A stretch of DNA of 64,000 nucleotides from Janthinobacterium violaceinigrum (GCF_009208555.1 NZ_WFLI01000009.1:124001-188000), one strand, 5' to 3'. Counted from the stretch's first letter, positions 1-9,166 are shown. Numbers and translations are program-made. Notes: generated from the sequence alone by a model not told the origin.

Positions 1-386
1 GGTGTCCAGCCGTGGATGACGGCTGGCGTCAGCGCCTGCTGCCCCTCCATGATGCCCAGGTATTCGATCAGCTTGCGGGCGCCCGGCCCCAGCGCCGCAT
101 ACGGCCGCTCCAGCAAACGCCCCCAGCTGCCCTGCTCCACGGCCGCCGCATCCACGTCAACGATGATCGAGTGGTTGGCCACCCGGCTATGCTGGGCGTG
201 CCAGGTATTGGCCGGGATCACCACGCCCTGTTGCGCGTCCACCTTGCCCTGCTTGCCGTCGATCTCCAGCAGCAGCTGGCCGTGCAGGGGCAGCACCAGC
301 TGCACGAAGTCATGCCGGTTCGGCGCGCCGATTTCCGCGTAGCTACGAAAGCTGAGGTCGAAGGCAGGATGGGGTGTGCTGGACAT
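1..386 (-). CDS. AraC-type transcriptional regulator, N-terminal part (cut by window edge)
   Basis: Only the first 128 codons are present; the gene runs off the left edge. The N-terminal part reads as a cupin-like ligand-binding domain of AraC-type regulators: a hydrophobic strand pattern around the motif LVLPLHGQLLLEIDG, then GVVIPANTWHAQ, the typical PxxxxH turn of these sensor domains. The C-terminal helix-turn-helix would lie outside the window, so the assignment to AraC regulators is inferred from the sensor half and could also fit a stand-alone cupin protein. The start at 386 is the only reasonable ATG. It faces the next gene divergently across about 150 bases. Confidence 0.6.
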   Translation of the reverse strand, partial: MSSTPHPAFDLSFRSYAEIGAPNRHDFVQLVLPLHGQLLLEIDGKQGKVDAQQGVVIPANTWHAQHSRVANHSIIVDVDAAAVEQGSWGRLLERPYAALGPGARKLIEYLGIMEGQQALTPAVIHGWT

Positions 387-420
387 GGGGACCGGCCTGG
401 GCGAAGAAGCAATTATTTTA

Positions 421-446
421 TCAGCACGGCGATTGTCAGCACGGCA
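421..446. repeat. Direct repeat in divergent intergenic region
   Basis: A ten-base sequence TCAGCACGGC occurs at 421-430 and again at 436-445, 15 bases apart, upstream of the AraC-type regulator gene. Tandem direct half-sites are common for AraC-family operators, so this is a possible binding site; the spacing is not a whole number of helical turns, and chance cannot be excluded. Confidence 0.25.
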
Positions 447-540
447 ATGCCTCAGGCCTGGCGCGCCGCCCCGCGCTCCGACGGTGCGCGCCAAGGGCGC
501 CCGCTTGCTCTACACTGGCGTTTTATCCTCTGCCACTTCC

Positions 541-1431
541 ATGCTACTACCTGCACAACTCGCCCACATCTCGGTGGAACAAGACTGGCAACACAGCGCA
601 CCCTACCCGCCCCTCGGCTTCAATCCCTTCGTCGAAGGCGCGCTGGGCAATGGCGATACCTACGGCCTGTACTGGCCCATCGGCCGCGAAGCAAGCGAAC
701 CCATCGTCGTCGAAACGTGGCATGACGAATGGCGTTTGCAGCCGAACTTTTCCAGCCTGGCCGCTTTCCTGCGCGCCCATGCGGCAGCCGGCGACGCAGA
801 AGACGGAGACGAAGAAGACGAAGAAGGCTACGTGGCGCTGCCCACCTTGGCCGACGACCCCGCCTCGCCGCGCGCCGCCTTCCTGGCGGCCAGGGAATCG
901 ATTGCCCAGCAAAACCCCGCGGCCGCCATCGCCTTGCTGGAAGCGGCGCTGGCCCTCCTGCCCGAATACACGGATGCGCTGGCGCTGCTGCACGGCCAGT
1001 ATGTGCGCGCGGGAAGAACCGATGAGGCGGTCAGGGTGGCGATCCAGTCCATCATCTCGCCGCCCTCGTTCGGCGGCCCGCCCTTGAAAGCCTTGCAATG
1101 GCTGCGCACGCAGCCGGTACCGCAGAATGAACGCGACCCGATCTGGCACGCCTGCGGGCAGCTGTCGTTCAACTTCGGCGGCAGCAAGGAAAATGCGGAC
1201 TACCCCGTGCTGCTCGCCGCTATCGACACGTATCTTGAGCAAGGCAATTACCGCTGCGCCTCGACCCTGATGCAAACCTATGCTGAACTGATGAGCGCGG
1301 AAACCGTGTCCTTCCAGGAACGCCACGCCTTCGATCCGGCCGCCTTCATTGCGCGGCAGCTCGCCGTCAGCGCCGCGCTGCCGCAGGGCAGCCGCGACCC
1401 GGCAAGGCTATGGTCAAACGGCCTGGCTTAG
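541..1431 (+). CDS. SMI1/KNR4 (SUKH)-like protein with TPR-like region, function unknown
   Basis: A 296-residue soluble protein. I start it at ATG 541 rather than further upstream because the preceding in-frame codons look non-coding; no strong ribosome site is visible. The first 100 residues, with GNGDTYGLYW and ETWHDEWRLQPNFSSLAAFL, have the look of a SUKH (SMI1/KNR4) C-terminal half. A run of acidic residues follows near residue 90. The middle (about 115-185) has the alanine-rich helix pairs of a tetratricopeptide-like segment. SUKH proteins are often immunity proteins against polymorphic toxins, but no toxin gene is next to it, so that role is only a possibility. No signal peptide or membrane segment. 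Confidence 0.6.
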   Translation: MLLPAQLAHISVEQDWQHSAPYPPLGFNPFVEGALGNGDTYGLYWPIGREASEPIVVETWHDEWRLQPNFSSLAAFLRAHAAAGDAEDGDEEDEEGYVALPTLADDPASPRAAFLAARESIAQQNPAAAIALLEAALALLPEYTDALALLHGQYVRAGRTDEAVRVAIQSIISPPSFGGPPLKALQWLRTQPVPQNERDPIWHACGQLSFNFGGSKENADYPVLLAAIDTYLEQGNYRCASTLMQTYAELMSAETVSFQERHAFDPAAFIARQLAVSAALPQGSRDPARLWSNGLA

Positions 1432-2400
1432 CTGCTGCCGGAACAGCTTGCGGTAGGCCGACGGCGACGTCTGCAAGCTGGCGCGGAAATGCTGGCGCAG
1501 CGACAGGGCCGTGCCAAAGCCGGCCTCCTGCGCCACGACATCGATCGATACTGCGCTTTTTTCCAGCATGCCTTGCGCATGCGCAAGACGCTGGTTCAGC
1601 AGCCACTGCTTGAACGACGTGCCCGTGGCCTGGCGAAAATGGCGCGTGAAGTTGCGCCGGCTCATGGCAGCCCGCTCGGCCAAGGCATCGATGCTGTGGG
1701 CCATGCCCAGGTTGGCCGTCACGCAGGCCAGCACGTCGGCAAAACGCCCTTCGCTGCCGGACACGGGCAGCGGACGCTCGATGAACTGCGCCTGCCCGCC
1801 CTGGCGGTGCGGCGCCACCAGCAGCCGGCGCGCCACCCTGTTGGCCACTTCGGCACCTGCCAGCTGGCGCAGCAGATACAGGCAGCAATCGAGGCCGGCC
1901 GCCACGCCGGCCGACGTCAGCACGGCGCCATCGTCCACGTACAGCACTTCGCGGTCCACCCTCACCTTGGGATAGCGTGCCGCCAGCCGCTCCGCCATGC
2001 CCCAGTGCGTGGCTGCGCTCTTGCCGTCCAACAAGCCCGCCTGCGCCAGCGGAAACGCGCCCAGGCACAGCCCCACCATGCGCGCGCCGCGCCCGCTGGC
2101 TGCCTGCAGCGCCGTGACCAGCGGTTGCGCCGCGTCGCGGCAATCGTCGTGCCAGGCCGGCATGATGACGATATCGGCATCTTCCAGCCCTTCCAGTCCG
2201 AACTCGGGCGTGATGCCGAAGCCGGCCGCCGTGCGCAAGGGCACGGGATCGGCGGCGCACACGCGCACGTGGAAAGGCGGCAGGTCGGTCTCGTCCGTCT
2301 GGGCGCCAAACACGAGGCAAGGCACGGACAGGTGAAAAGGCGTCATGCCGTCGAAGGCAATCACGGCAATGGTCAGGGGAGTGGAAGACGGAATAGGCAT
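1414..2400 (-). CDS. GlxA/FtrA-type AraC regulator with DJ-1/PfpI domain
   Basis: A 328-residue regulator. Residues about 8-180 form a DJ-1/PfpI (class I amidotransferase-like) domain with the nucleophile-elbow motif GLCLGAFPLAQAGLLDG. Residues about 220-320 are an AraC/XylS double helix-turn-helix (LAERAAMSRRNFTRHFRQAT, then VAQEAGFGTALSLRQHFR). In this family the DJ-1 domain is thought to sense a small ligand rather than catalyse. The gene is divergent from the cysteine hydrolase at 2513 with about 110 bases between them, a common arrangement in which the regulator controls the enzyme gene; that link is inferred. It overlaps the end of the preceding plus-strand gene by 18 bases. Confidence 0.88.
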   Translation of the reverse strand: MPIPSSTPLTIAVIAFDGMTPFHLSVPCLVFGAQTDETDLPPFHVRVCAADPVPLRTAAGFGITPEFGLEGLEDADIVIMPAWHDDCRDAAQPLVTALQAASGRGARMVGLCLGAFPLAQAGLLDGKSAATHWGMAERLAARYPKVRVDREVLYVDDGAVLTSAGVAAGLDCCLYLLRQLAGAEVANRVARRLLVAPHRQGGQAQFIERPLPVSGSEGRFADVLACVTANLGMAHSIDALAERAAMSRRNFTRHFRQATGTSFKQWLLNQRLAHAQGMLEKSAVSIDVVAQEAGFGTALSLRQHFRASLQTSPSAYRKLFRQQLSQAV

Positions 2401-2512
2401 GGCCCGATTTTATCGCAGATAGGCCTTCAGGCCACTTTTTGTTTGCAAGGTCCGGCCTGAGAATGGCGGTATCGAGGAAGTCCTTCCTCTTTCAACCATG
2501 CCAGGAGAACCC

Positions 2513-3157
2513 ATGACCACCACCCCGCGCCGCGCCCTGCTCGTCATCGACGTGCAAAATGAATACTTCACGGGCGACATGCCCATCGAATATCCATCCG
2601 TCGACATTTCCCTGCCGAATATCGTCACCGCCATGGCCGCCGCGCGCGCCGCCGGCGTGCCCGTGATCGTCGTCCAGCACGATGCGCCGGAAAGCTCGCC
2701 CATCTTCGCCAAGGGCAGCGACGGCTGGCAGCTGCATCCGCAAGTGGCCGCCTTTGCCGCCGACCACCGCATCAACAAGGTCATGGGCAGCGCTTTCGCG
2801 GGCACGGATCTGCGCGCCTGGCTGGAGGGCCACGGCATCGACACCCTGACGGTGATCGGCTACATGACGCACAACTGCGACGCGGCCACCATCTTCCAGG
2901 CCGCGCACGATGGCTTGCAGGTCGAATTCCTGCAGGACGCCACGGGCACCCTGCCCTATGCGAATGGGGGCGGCACGGCCAGCGCCGAGGAAATCCACCG
3001 CGTGTTCAGCACCGTGTTCCACTCGAATTTCGCCGCCGTCGTCAGCACGCAGGACTGGCTCGCGGCCGTGCGCGAGGGCAAGCCGCTGGAAAAGGACAAT
3101 ATCTACCTGTCGAACCAGCGCGCGCGCAAGGCGGCCACCGTCCAAGGTCGCAGTTAA
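2513..3157 (+). CDS. Isochorismatase-family cysteine hydrolase
   Basis: A 214-residue soluble hydrolase of the isochorismatase superfamily. The expected triad is visible: Asp13 in LLVIDVQNEYF, Lys89 in RINKVMGSAF and Cys122 in IGYMTHNCDAATIFQAA. Relatives hydrolyse amides or enol ethers such as nicotinamide, N-carbamoyl compounds or isochorismate; the substrate cannot be read from sequence. I use ATG 2513 because AGGAGA lies just upstream; an ATG at 2498 would sit before that ribosome site. It is divergent from the GlxA-type regulator and ends in a 4-base tail-to-tail overlap with the next minus-strand gene. Confidence 0.9.
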   Translation: MTTTPRRALLVIDVQNEYFTGDMPIEYPSVDISLPNIVTAMAAARAAGVPVIVVQHDAPESSPIFAKGSDGWQLHPQVAAFAADHRINKVMGSAFAGTDLRAWLEGHGIDTLTVIGYMTHNCDAATIFQAAHDGLQVEFLQDATGTLPYANGGGTASAEEIHRVFSTVFHSNFAAVVSTQDWLAAVREGKPLEKDNIYLSNQRARKAATVQGRS

Positions 3158-3663
3158 AAACGCCGGTGCCCGTCATCGGCGTCGCAGCGCCCGCTGAACT
3201 TGACCAAGCCATCGACCGTGATCACGCCGCTGCGGCGATTGATCACCACGGTGGGACGGTTCAGGCTATTGAGCTGGAAACGGCCACGAATTTCATCGTG
3301 GCCGACGACCAGGTCCATCAAGTCCCACCAGCCATTGTTGCTGTCGCCGTGGATTGGCGGAACCAGTTGCTTGGGCAAGCGGATTTGTGCCGCACTGCCC
3401 TGGACGCTGACATTGACGGCCGTATCGAAGCGGCTCTTGCCTGTCTCCACGGTGGATTTCTGCACGTACCTGTGCTTGTCGCTGTCCCATTCCATGCCCG
3501 AGCGGTTTTCCATGACAATCTTTTCCGCCTCGCCATAGCACACGAGCTGGATATCCTCGCCGCGCCCATCCCGCTCCGGGCGGTCATACTGCCCCGCCGG
3601 TTCAGGCTGGCCCGTTTGGGCGGCAATGGCCATGGCGATCAACAGGCTGGAAATGGCTGTCAT
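3154..3663 (-). CDS. Small exported protein of unknown function
   Basis: A 169-residue protein beginning with a short signal peptide (MTAISSLLIAMAIAAQTG, cleavage about residue 16-20). The ATG at 3663 is preceded by GGAGAA at a good distance; a further ATG at 3681 lies upstream of that site. The mature part has a Cys pair (LVCYGEAEKI near the N-terminus and FSGRCDADD near the C-terminus) and a beta-rich pattern ending in VVINRRSGVITVDGLVKFSG. I do not recognise the family. It would act in the periplasm. It is convergent with the cysteine hydrolase (stop codons overlap) and divergent from the YdcF-like gene. Confidence 0.75.
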   Translation of the reverse strand: MTAISSLLIAMAIAAQTGQPEPAGQYDRPERDGRGEDIQLVCYGEAEKIVMENRSGMEWDSDKHRYVQKSTVETGKSRFDTAVNVSVQGSAAQIRLPKQLVPPIHGDSNNGWWDLMDLVVGHDEIRGRFQLNSLNRPTVVINRRSGVITVDGLVKFSGRCDADDGHRRF

Positions 3664-3804
3664 GCAGGTTCTCCGATGCAAGATGGACGAAGCGAGGTTG
3701 TCAGTTCACCAAGCTTAGCATGGAAGGACCGCTGCCGGCATGGCTTGCGAACGCTCACGGCAGGACGTGATCTGCTACAGTCGCGCTCACGAAAAATTTG
3801 CCGG

Positions 3805-4377
3805 ATGCATACGATGCGTAGACTGAAACTGACCGCCCTGCTGGCGTTGATGATTTTCCTGCTGGCCACCGCCGCGCTGGTGCTGGCCGGACTGAACGAC
3901 AAACTGGCCCCCGCCGACATGATCGTCGTGCCGGGCAACACGATTGCCCCGGACGGCACGCCCAGTCCCCGCCTGCAGGCACGGCTCGATGCGGCCCTGG
4001 CGCAGTTCCAGGCTGGACGGGCGCCCCGCATCCTCGTCAGCGGAGCGACGGGCAAGGAAGGGTTCGACGAAGCCGCGTCCATGGCCCGCTACCTGCAGTC
4101 GCGCGGCGTGCCGGCCAGCGCCATCATTGAGGATAATCAAGGCTGGACCACGGAAGCGACGGCCCGCAATGCGGCAATCCTGATGCGCGAGCACGGCTGG
4201 AAGACGGCCATGGTGGCCACGCAGTATTTCCACGTCCCGCGCTTCCGGCTGGCCTTGGAGCGCAGCGGCATCGCCGTCAGCGGCAACGTGCACGCGCCCT
4301 ATTTCGAATTGCGCGATTTATACTCCATTCCCCGGGAAACTGTCGGCTATGCGGTGTACTATGCATTTCATCAGTAA
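3805..4377 (+). CDS. YdcF/DUF218-like membrane-anchored protein
   Basis: A 190-residue protein with one N-terminal hydrophobic segment (about residues 8-30) and a DUF218 domain. The conserved features are DMIVVPGN near residue 39, SPRLQARLDAALAQF, ILVSGATGKEG, and the loop with AIIEDNQGWTTEATARNA, followed by TQYFHVPRFRLALERSG. This family includes YdcF and SanA/ElyC-like proteins linked to envelope functions; a Rossmann-like pocket is conserved but the reaction is not firmly known. A second in-frame ATG at 3814 is an alternative start. The esterase-like gene follows after 20 bases and may be co-transcribed. Confidence 0.85.
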   Translation: MHTMRRLKLTALLALMIFLLATAALVLAGLNDKLAPADMIVVPGNTIAPDGTPSPRLQARLDAALAQFQAGRAPRILVSGATGKEGFDEAASMARYLQSRGVPASAIIEDNQGWTTEATARNAAILMREHGWKTAMVATQYFHVPRFRLALERSGIAVSGNVHAPYFELRDLYSIPRETVGYAVYYAFHQ

Positions 4378-4397
4378 TTAAAAACAGGATGGAATGA

Positions 4398-5576
4398 ATG
4401 CAGCAATTACTTATGGTTTTGATTGCCGCTTTCGGCCTCGTCAATTCCAGTTTCGCTCAAAACAAAGAAGAATTTCCCCTACGCGATTTTACGAAATGCA
4501 GTGTGGAGAATAAAAATGCGGGATATACAAAACCCTGCAAGGATGAATTAAACAGCACGGATATCAAAGAATCTCGGGAGTCTGGCGAAAAACAGCCTTT
4601 TTCCTTTGCAATACAAGGCGATACGCTAACAATCACGGCCAAGGTCGCCGCTGGCGATATTACGTTCGCGGGCAAGCCTTATCTCTGCTGTGACATACAG
4701 GCTTATCTCGATCCGCTTGGCAATGATCTCTATGCGGCGAAGTTTCGCTGGCATGACATGGATAAATCACTGCTGGAATTGCGCTTGTTTAATGTGGCCA
4801 AGCCATCGAATGGCAACGCCACCTACCATGGCAGCAAGGAATTCCTTGTCCCACGCAACGATATCGATCAATCCGTGTTGAAAAATGCCGGCATGGTACT
4901 GACTGAACATGCATTTAAAATCAGCCAAGAATTTGGTGCGCGCATGGTCACTGTCATCAAAGGCCGCGCTTGCCTCCAGAACTTAACGGCTTGCCGGGTG
5001 ATTTACATGGCAGATGGCCAGTCGCTGGCTTTCCTGGTCAAGAACGCCGTGCTCAATCAGCACGATTTGAGCCGCTTTGTTTTCGTGGGCATCCATATAG
5101 CGGAAGCCAAAGAAAAGACTAATAATATCCGCATCGATGAGCTGTTATTTGGCTACCATCCTGCTCGCTATGACACCTTCATGCATTTTGCCACTGTGAC
5201 CCTCATACACGAAATTGAAGGGAAAGACATTCCGTTGGCACGCTACAGTGCTGGCTATTCGAATGGCGGCGCCTGGGCCTACGATATGCTGCTGGCCAGG
5301 CCCGACGTGTTTTCCGGCGCGATTGTCATGTCGCCCGCGGAATGGAAGTCGCGAACAGATACCCGTCTGACGGAGCGCCGTGTCTTCATCGGCGCCGGCC
5401 ACCTGGAAAGCGGGTTCCTGGCCAATGCGCGCGCGATGGCAGCAGACCTACGCTCCAGAGGCGCGTTGGTGCAGGAAATTTACGTGCCAAGCGGCCATGG
5501 CATGAATACGTGGACGAATATCTGGAGCCGCTCGCTGCTGGCCCTGTTGGACTCGGCACCGGCCCGGCGTCCATGA
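4398..5576 (+). CDS. Secreted esterase-like alpha/beta hydrolase
   Basis: A 392-residue protein with a signal peptide (MQQLLMVLIAAFGLVNSSFA). The C-terminal 180 residues are an alpha/beta hydrolase of the putative-esterase (Fes/IroE-like) type: nucleophile Ser288 in AGYSNGGAW, and catalytic His367 in VPSGHGMNTW. The N-terminal 200 residues, with several cysteines (CSVENKN, KPCKDEL, YLCCDIQ), are a separate beta-rich part I do not recognise. The start follows AGGATGG with good spacing. The first half is clearly richer in A and T (many AAA, ATA, TTT codons) than neighbouring genes, which suggests acquisition from elsewhere or relaxed selection. The substrate is unknown. Confidence 0.75.
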   Translation: MQQLLMVLIAAFGLVNSSFAQNKEEFPLRDFTKCSVENKNAGYTKPCKDELNSTDIKESRESGEKQPFSFAIQGDTLTITAKVAAGDITFAGKPYLCCDIQAYLDPLGNDLYAAKFRWHDMDKSLLELRLFNVAKPSNGNATYHGSKEFLVPRNDIDQSVLKNAGMVLTEHAFKISQEFGARMVTVIKGRACLQNLTACRVIYMADGQSLAFLVKNAVLNQHDLSRFVFVGIHIAEAKEKTNNIRIDELLFGYHPARYDTFMHFATVTLIHEIEGKDIPLARYSAGYSNGGAWAYDMLLARPDVFSGAIVMSPAEWKSRTDTRLTERRVFIGAGHLESGFLANARAMAADLRSRGALVQEIYVPSGHGMNTWTNIWSRSLLALLDSAPARRP

Positions 5577-5657
5577 ACGCCTTGACCTCCGGTCTTATCG
5601 TTCCCCTGCCCCTGCGGTGCCTTTTCCTGGCGACGGCAAGACACGGCCAGTAAGCAG

Positions 5658-7151
5658 TCACTCGCTCCAGTCGCGCGAGCGCTCCACGGCGCGCTGCCAT
5701 TTGTGCAGCCGCGTCAGGCGCTCGTCGGCCGCCATCTTTGGCTCGAAGCGGCGTCCCACCTGCCATTGGGCAGCGATTTCTTCCTCGGATTGCCAGAAAC
5801 CCACAGCCAGACCCGCCAAATAAGCGGCGCCCAGGGCCGTCGTTTCCGTTACCACGGGGCGCACCACGGGCACATTCAAGATGTCGGCCTGGAACTGCAT
5901 CAGCATGTCGTTGCGGGCCGCACCGCCGTCCACGCGCAGCTCGGACAGTGCGATGCCCGCGTCATCCTGCATGGCGGACAAGACGTCCACGTTCTGGTAG
6001 GCCACGCCTTCGAGCGCCGCGCGCGCGATGTGCGCCTTGCCCGTGCCCCGCGTGATGCCGATCAGGGTGCCGCGCGCATACGGGTCCCAGTACGGTGCGC
6101 CCAGGCCCGCGAACGCGGGCACGAAGACCAGGCCGCCCGAATCGGGCACGCTGGTGGCCAAGGCTTCCACTTCGGACGAGTCGCGGATGATGCCGATGCC
6201 GTCGCGCATCCATTGCACGGCCGCGCCCGCGATGAAGGCGCTGCCTTCCAGCAAATAATCGGTCTTGTCGCTGCCCGCGCCCAAGCTCCAGCCCACGGTC
6301 GTCAGCAGCCGGTTTTTCGATGGCAAGGGGCGCTTGCCCACGTTCATCAGCATGAAGCAGCCCGTGCCATAGGTATTCTTTGCCATGCCCGGCTTCAGGC
6401 ACGCCTGGCCGAACGTGGCCGCCTGCTGGTCGCCCGCGATGCCGGCGATGGGCACCGACACGCCCAGCAGAGCAGCATGCGTGTGCGCCGCCACGCCGCT
6501 GGACGGCACGACGTCGGGCAGCAAGGAGGCGGGAATGTCCAGCAGCGCCAGCAGATCCGTGTCCCACTGCAGGGTGTGGATATTGAACAGCATGGTGCGC
6601 GCCGCGTTGCTCGTGTCCGTCAAGTGGGCGCCGCTCATCTTGTAGATCAGCCAGCTGTCGACGGTACCGAAAGCCAGCTCGCCCCGCTCGGCGCGCGCGC
6701 GGGCGCCGGCCACGTTGTCGAGCAGCCATTTGAGCTTGGTGGCGGAAAAATAGGCGTCCAGCACGAGACCCGTCTTGCGCTGGATCACGTCCGCCTTGCC
6801 CTGCTCGACCAGTTGCTCGCAATAGGCGGCATTGCGCCGGTCTTGCCAGACGATGGCGTTGGCGACGGGCTCGCCCGTGGCGCGGTCCCACAGCACCGTC
6901 GTTTCGCGCTGGTTAGTTACGCCGATGGCGGCCACGTCGGAAGCGGCCACGCCGCTGTCGCGCAGCACCTGCTGCAGCACGCCCTCTTGCGAGGCCCAGA
7001 TTTCGCCCGCGTCATGCTCGACCCAGCCCGGCTGGGGGAAGATCTGCCGGAACTCGCGCTGCGCGCTGGCGTGCGGCCGGCCCGCGTGGTCGAACAGGAT
7101 GGCGCGCGAACTGGTGGTGCCCTGGTCTAAAGCAAGTATGTATTTGGTCAT
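5658..7151 (-). CDS. glpK: Glycerol kinase
   Basis: A 497-residue cytosolic kinase of the FGGY family; it phosphorylates glycerol to sn-glycerol 3-phosphate with ATP. The N-terminus [17 protein letters not shown] is the phosphate-1 motif of GlpK, and the C-terminal domain carries [16 protein letters not shown]. Full length compared with E. coli GlpK (about 500). It is the last gene of the glp operon, 80 bases after glpV, and an intrinsic-terminator-like hairpin sits in that gap, so its level may be set by read-through. The ATG at 7151 is the only sensible start. Confidence 0.97.
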   Translation of the reverse strand: MTKYILALDQGTTSSRAILFDHAGRPHASAQREFRQIFPQPGWVEHDAGEIWASQEGVLQQVLRDSGVAASDVAAIGVTNQRETTVLWDRATGEPVANAIVWQDRRNAAYCEQLVEQGKADVIQRKTGLVLDAYFSATKLKWLLDNVAGARARAERGELAFGTVDSWLIYKMSGAHLTDTSNAARTMLFNIHTLQWDTDLLALLDIPASLLPDVVPSSGVAAHTHAALLGVSVPIAGIAGDQQAATFGQACLKPGMAKNTYGTGCFMLMNVGKRPLPSKNRLLTTVGWSLGAGSDKTDYLLEGSAFIAGAAVQWMRDGIGIIRDSSEVEALATSVPDSGGLVFVPAFAGLGAPYWDPYARGTLIGITRGTGKAHIARAALEGVAYQNVDVLSAMQDDAGIALSELRVDGGAARNDMLMQFQADILNVPVVRPVVTETTALGAAYLAGLAVGFWQSEEEIAAQWQVGRRFEPKMAADERLTRLHKWQRAVERSRDWSE

Positions 7152-7174
7152 GGTCGCTACTACGTCTGTACAGT

Positions 7175-7202
7175 AAAAAAGGCACGGGCAAGCGCCCGTG
7201 CC
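7175..7202 (-). terminator. Intrinsic terminator between glpV and glpK
   Basis: Read on the minus strand this is a perfect 9-base-pair stem (GGCACGGGC with GCCCGTGCC, four-base loop) followed directly by six T. It has every mark of a Rho-independent terminator. It lies downstream of glpV and 24 bases upstream of the glpK start, so part of the operon message should end here. Confidence 0.85.
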
Positions 7203-7231
7203 CCGGGAAAGCGGCGGCAGAGTTTACACGA

Positions 7232-8959
7232 CTACCTTACCTTGCCTTCTTTCCAAGCCTGCAATAATTTATCGTAGGCAATCGTTTCGCCCTTCGGCTT
7301 TTCATTTGCCAGCTTTTTCCAGGGGGCGTGCTGGTCCGACAGGTACTGGTTCGGGTCGCCCTTGGCATTGAGCTTCGGTGCGCACGCCTTCATGCCGGCC
7401 CGCTGCAGACGTGCCATGACCTGGTCCATTTCCTCGGCCAGGTTATCCATGGCGGCTTGCGGCGTTTTTTCCGCCGTAATCGCCGTGGCCACGTTCTTCC
7501 ACCACAGCTGGGCCAGCTTCGGATAGTCGGGCACGTTGTTGCCCGTCGGCGTCCATGCCACACGGGCGGGACTGCGGTAGAACTCGATCAAGCCGCCGTA
7601 TTCGTTCGCGTGTTTCGTGAAGTAATCGTGGCGGATGTCGGAATCGCGGATAAACGTCAGGCCGACGATCGATTTCTTCAGCGACACGGTTTTCGAGGTG
7701 ACGAATTGCGCGTACAGCCAGGCGGCCGCCTTGCGGTCATCGGGCGTGGACTTGAACAGGAACCAGGAACCCACGTCCTGGTAGCCGTTCTGCATGCCCT
7801 CTTTCCAGTACGGGCCGTGCGGCGACGGCGCCATGCGCCATTTCGGCGTACCGTCCTTGTTCACCACCGGCAAGCCCGGTTTCGTCATGCCGGCCGTAAA
7901 TGCCGTGTACCAGAAGATCTGCTGGGCGATTTCGCCCTGCGCCGGCACGGGACCCGATTCCGAGAAATTCATGCCGTTTGCCTGCGGCGGCGCGTATTTC
8001 TTCATCCAGTCGATATATTTCGTCAGCGCAAAGACAGCGGCCGGCGAATTGGTGGCGCCGCCGCGCGACATCGACGCGCCCACGGGCGTGCACTTGTCGG
8101 CCGCCACCTTGATGCCCCACTCGTCGACGGGCATGCCGTTCGGAATGCCCTTGTCGGCCGCGCCAGCCATCGACAGCCACGCATCGGTAAAGCGCCAGCC
8201 CAGCGATGGATCTTTCTTGCCGTAATCCATGTGGCCATAGACTTTCTTGCCGTCCAGTTCCTTCACGTCATTCGTGAAGAAATCGGCGATATCTTCATAC
8301 GCGGACCAGTTCTGCGGCACGCCCAGCTCATAGCCATACTTGGCCTTGAACTTCGCCTGCAAATCCTTGCGCGCGAACCAGTCGGCGCGGAACCAGTACA
8401 GGTTGGCAAACTGCTGGTCGGGCAATTGATACACCTTGCCGTCCGGCGCCGTGGTGAAGCTGATGCCGATGAAATCCTTCAAGTCCAGGCCCGGATTCGT
8501 GTAGTCCTTGCCCTTGCCCGCCATATAGTCGGACAGCGGTTCCACGGCGCCATAGCGGTAGTGGGTGCCGATCAGGTCAGAATCGGAAATCCAGCCGTCA
8601 TAGATGCTCTTGCCGGACTGCATCGACGTTTGCAGCTTTTCCACCACGTCGCCTTCCTGGATGATGTCGTGGCGCACCTTGATGCCCGTGATTTCCTCGA
8701 AGGCCTTGGCCAGGGTCTTCGATTCATAGACGTGGGTATCGATGGTTTCCGAGACCACGGAAATTTCCTTGATGCCCTTGGCTTTCAGCTTGGCCGCCGC
8801 ATCGATGAACCATTTCATTTCAGCAAGCTGTTGCTGCTTGCTCAGGCTGGATGGCTGGAATTCCTTGTCGATCCAGGTTTGCGCCTGCTTGGCGTCGGCC
8901 AGGGCCGCATTCGACACGAGCATGGCCGCAGCCGCGAAGACCGTGAACTTCAATTTCAT
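7232..8959 (-). CDS. glpV: Glycerol ABC transporter substrate-binding protein
   Basis: A 575-residue periplasmic binding protein with a signal peptide (cleavage after about residue 21, SNAALA). It matches the large family-1 extracellular solute-binding proteins of the GlpSTPQUV glycerol importer known from rhizobia: long N-terminal helix, IRHDIIQEGDVVEKLQTSMQ-like core (here KVRHDIIQEGDVVEKL), and QLPDQQFANLYWFRADWF. It would deliver glycerol to the GlpP/GlpQ permease. The gene follows glpU after 207 bases holding a hairpin and precedes glpK. Context (glpD, glpK, glpR adjacent) makes glycerol the likely substrate. Confidence 0.93.
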   Translation of the reverse strand: MKLKFTVFAAAAMLVSNAALADAKQAQTWIDKEFQPSSLSKQQQLAEMKWFIDAAAKLKAKGIKEISVVSETIDTHVYESKTLAKAFEEITGIKVRHDIIQEGDVVEKLQTSMQSGKSIYDGWISDSDLIGTHYRYGAVEPLSDYMAGKGKDYTNPGLDLKDFIGISFTTAPDGKVYQLPDQQFANLYWFRADWFARKDLQAKFKAKYGYELGVPQNWSAYEDIADFFTNDVKELDGKKVYGHMDYGKKDPSLGWRFTDAWLSMAGAADKGIPNGMPVDEWGIKVAADKCTPVGASMSRGGATNSPAAVFALTKYIDWMKKYAPPQANGMNFSESGPVPAQGEIAQQIFWYTAFTAGMTKPGLPVVNKDGTPKWRMAPSPHGPYWKEGMQNGYQDVGSWFLFKSTPDDRKAAAWLYAQFVTSKTVSLKKSIVGLTFIRDSDIRHDYFTKHANEYGGLIEFYRSPARVAWTPTGNNVPDYPKLAQLWWKNVATAITAEKTPQAAMDNLAEEMDQVMARLQRAGMKACAPKLNAKGDPNQYLSDQHAPWKKLANEKPKGETIAYDKLLQAWKEGKVR

Positions 8960-9097
8960 CGTGAATCTCCCTTATAGTTGTCATCCGGCCTGCCGGAGGC
9001 GGGCCGCTGTTTTCATCTACGACTTCACACATCCAACTAATTTGAAGCGCCTGACAGAAGCTTAGCGAGCGGCAGTGATTTGTGGCCGAGAAGCGCA

Positions 9098-9115
9098 ACC
9101 GTACTTTAGTACGGT
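9098..9115 (-). repeat. Perfect inverted repeat between glpU and glpV
   Basis: ACCGTAC, a TTTA spacer and GTACGGT form a perfect 7-base-pair hairpin inside the 207-base gap (8960-9166) between glpU and glpV. No T-run follows on either strand, so it does not look like an intrinsic terminator. In operons for ABC importers such a hairpin often protects or sets the processing point of the binding-protein message; that role is inferred. The rest of the gap shows no coding potential. Confidence 0.6.
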
Positions 9116-9166
9116 GAGCATCGCCGGCCGCAAAGCGCGCCGCGCAGTAGCTGATGTCTGGTGCCC

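Noticed and set aside
5703..8977. Long plus-strand open frames opposite glpK and glpV
   Set aside because: Both lie fully inside recognised genes on the other strand and encode no known motif.
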